DNA from: CAKZYD01 sp039814715
GTDB lineage: Bacteria; Pseudomonadota; Alphaproteobacteria; Sphingomonadales; CAKZYD01
DNA length: 33,421 bases
Direction of reading: 5' to 3'
Assembly (NCBI GenBank): GCA_039814715.1
Contig: JBCCAR010000034.1
Coordinates: 1-33,421 of the forward strand
Part shown: positions 33,397 to 33,421 of the stretch, in pieces
Position numbering within the stretch: the first letter of the stretch is position 1
Layout: each line of letters starts with the position of its first letter
The notes under the pieces: model-generated
Told to the model about the DNA's origin: nothing
What the model saw: the letters and a program-made list of their open reading frames with translations, nothing else
The model's database searches: none
Position numbers and translations under genes: made by a program

Positions 33397-33421
33397 AGTA
33401 GCCTTGCCATACGAAAAAAAG

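Noticed and set aside
1..33421. CRISPR arrays, tRNA or rRNA genes, prophage or a defence island
   Set aside because: No regularly spaced direct repeats, cloverleaf or rRNA-like segments, integrases or phage structural genes were seen in either strand.

Overview
The window is chromosomal DNA of an alphaproteobacterium. The clearest evidence is the collinear block mdh-sucC-sucD-sucA-sucB-lpdA with zapE just upstream, a typical alphaproteobacterial arrangement. It is supported by a hopanoid operon (hpnC-hpnB-hpnD-hpnE-shc-hpnG), a CpaF-type ATPase, and intergenic palindromic repeats of the kind common in this class. The order or genus cannot be fixed from the sequence alone. Nearly all genes have moderately high GC, while the first ~450 bases are visibly more AT-rich and hold no convincing gene.

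Layout. 1-500: no supported gene. 501-1658 (+): a GT4 glycosyltransferase. 1681-3217 (-): a pirin and a two-CBS-domain protein, separated by a 266-bp multiply branched palindromic element (2504-2769). 3369-5589 (+): a DUF1499 membrane protein, an MscS-type channel and a small membrane protein. 5662-6906 (+): egtB (ergothioneine sulfoxide synthase), whose stop overlaps that of the convergent hopanoid operon. 6903-13802 (-): the hopanoid genes. HpnD, HpnC and HpnE make squalene from farnesyl diphosphate, Shc cyclises it, HpnG starts side-chain building and HpnB is an associated glycosyltransferase. 13908-22642 (-): the TCA block from malate dehydrogenase through succinyl-CoA synthetase to the complete 2-oxoglutarate dehydrogenase complex. 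22773-23957 (-): zapE.

24075-28519 is a more accessory stretch. It holds an internally deleted GNAT acetyltransferase remnant, a class I aminotransferase, a GIY-YIG gene enclosed by perfect 30-bp inverted repeats, and an overlapping LysR-bioB-hydrolase unit. 28731-30885 (+) holds a 68-residue unknown, a CpaF-like ATPase without other tad/cpa genes, and a translationally coupled 82-residue protein. 31147-33396 (+) is a catalase-peroxidase with a signal peptide.

There is no phage, CRISPR array, rRNA or tRNA that I can see, and no obvious complete new defence or biosynthetic system. The strongest non-routine signals are the branched palindromic element at 2504-2769, the inverted-repeat-bounded GIY-YIG unit at 25447-25820, the bioB-coupled hydrolase, and the CpaF/small-protein pair.
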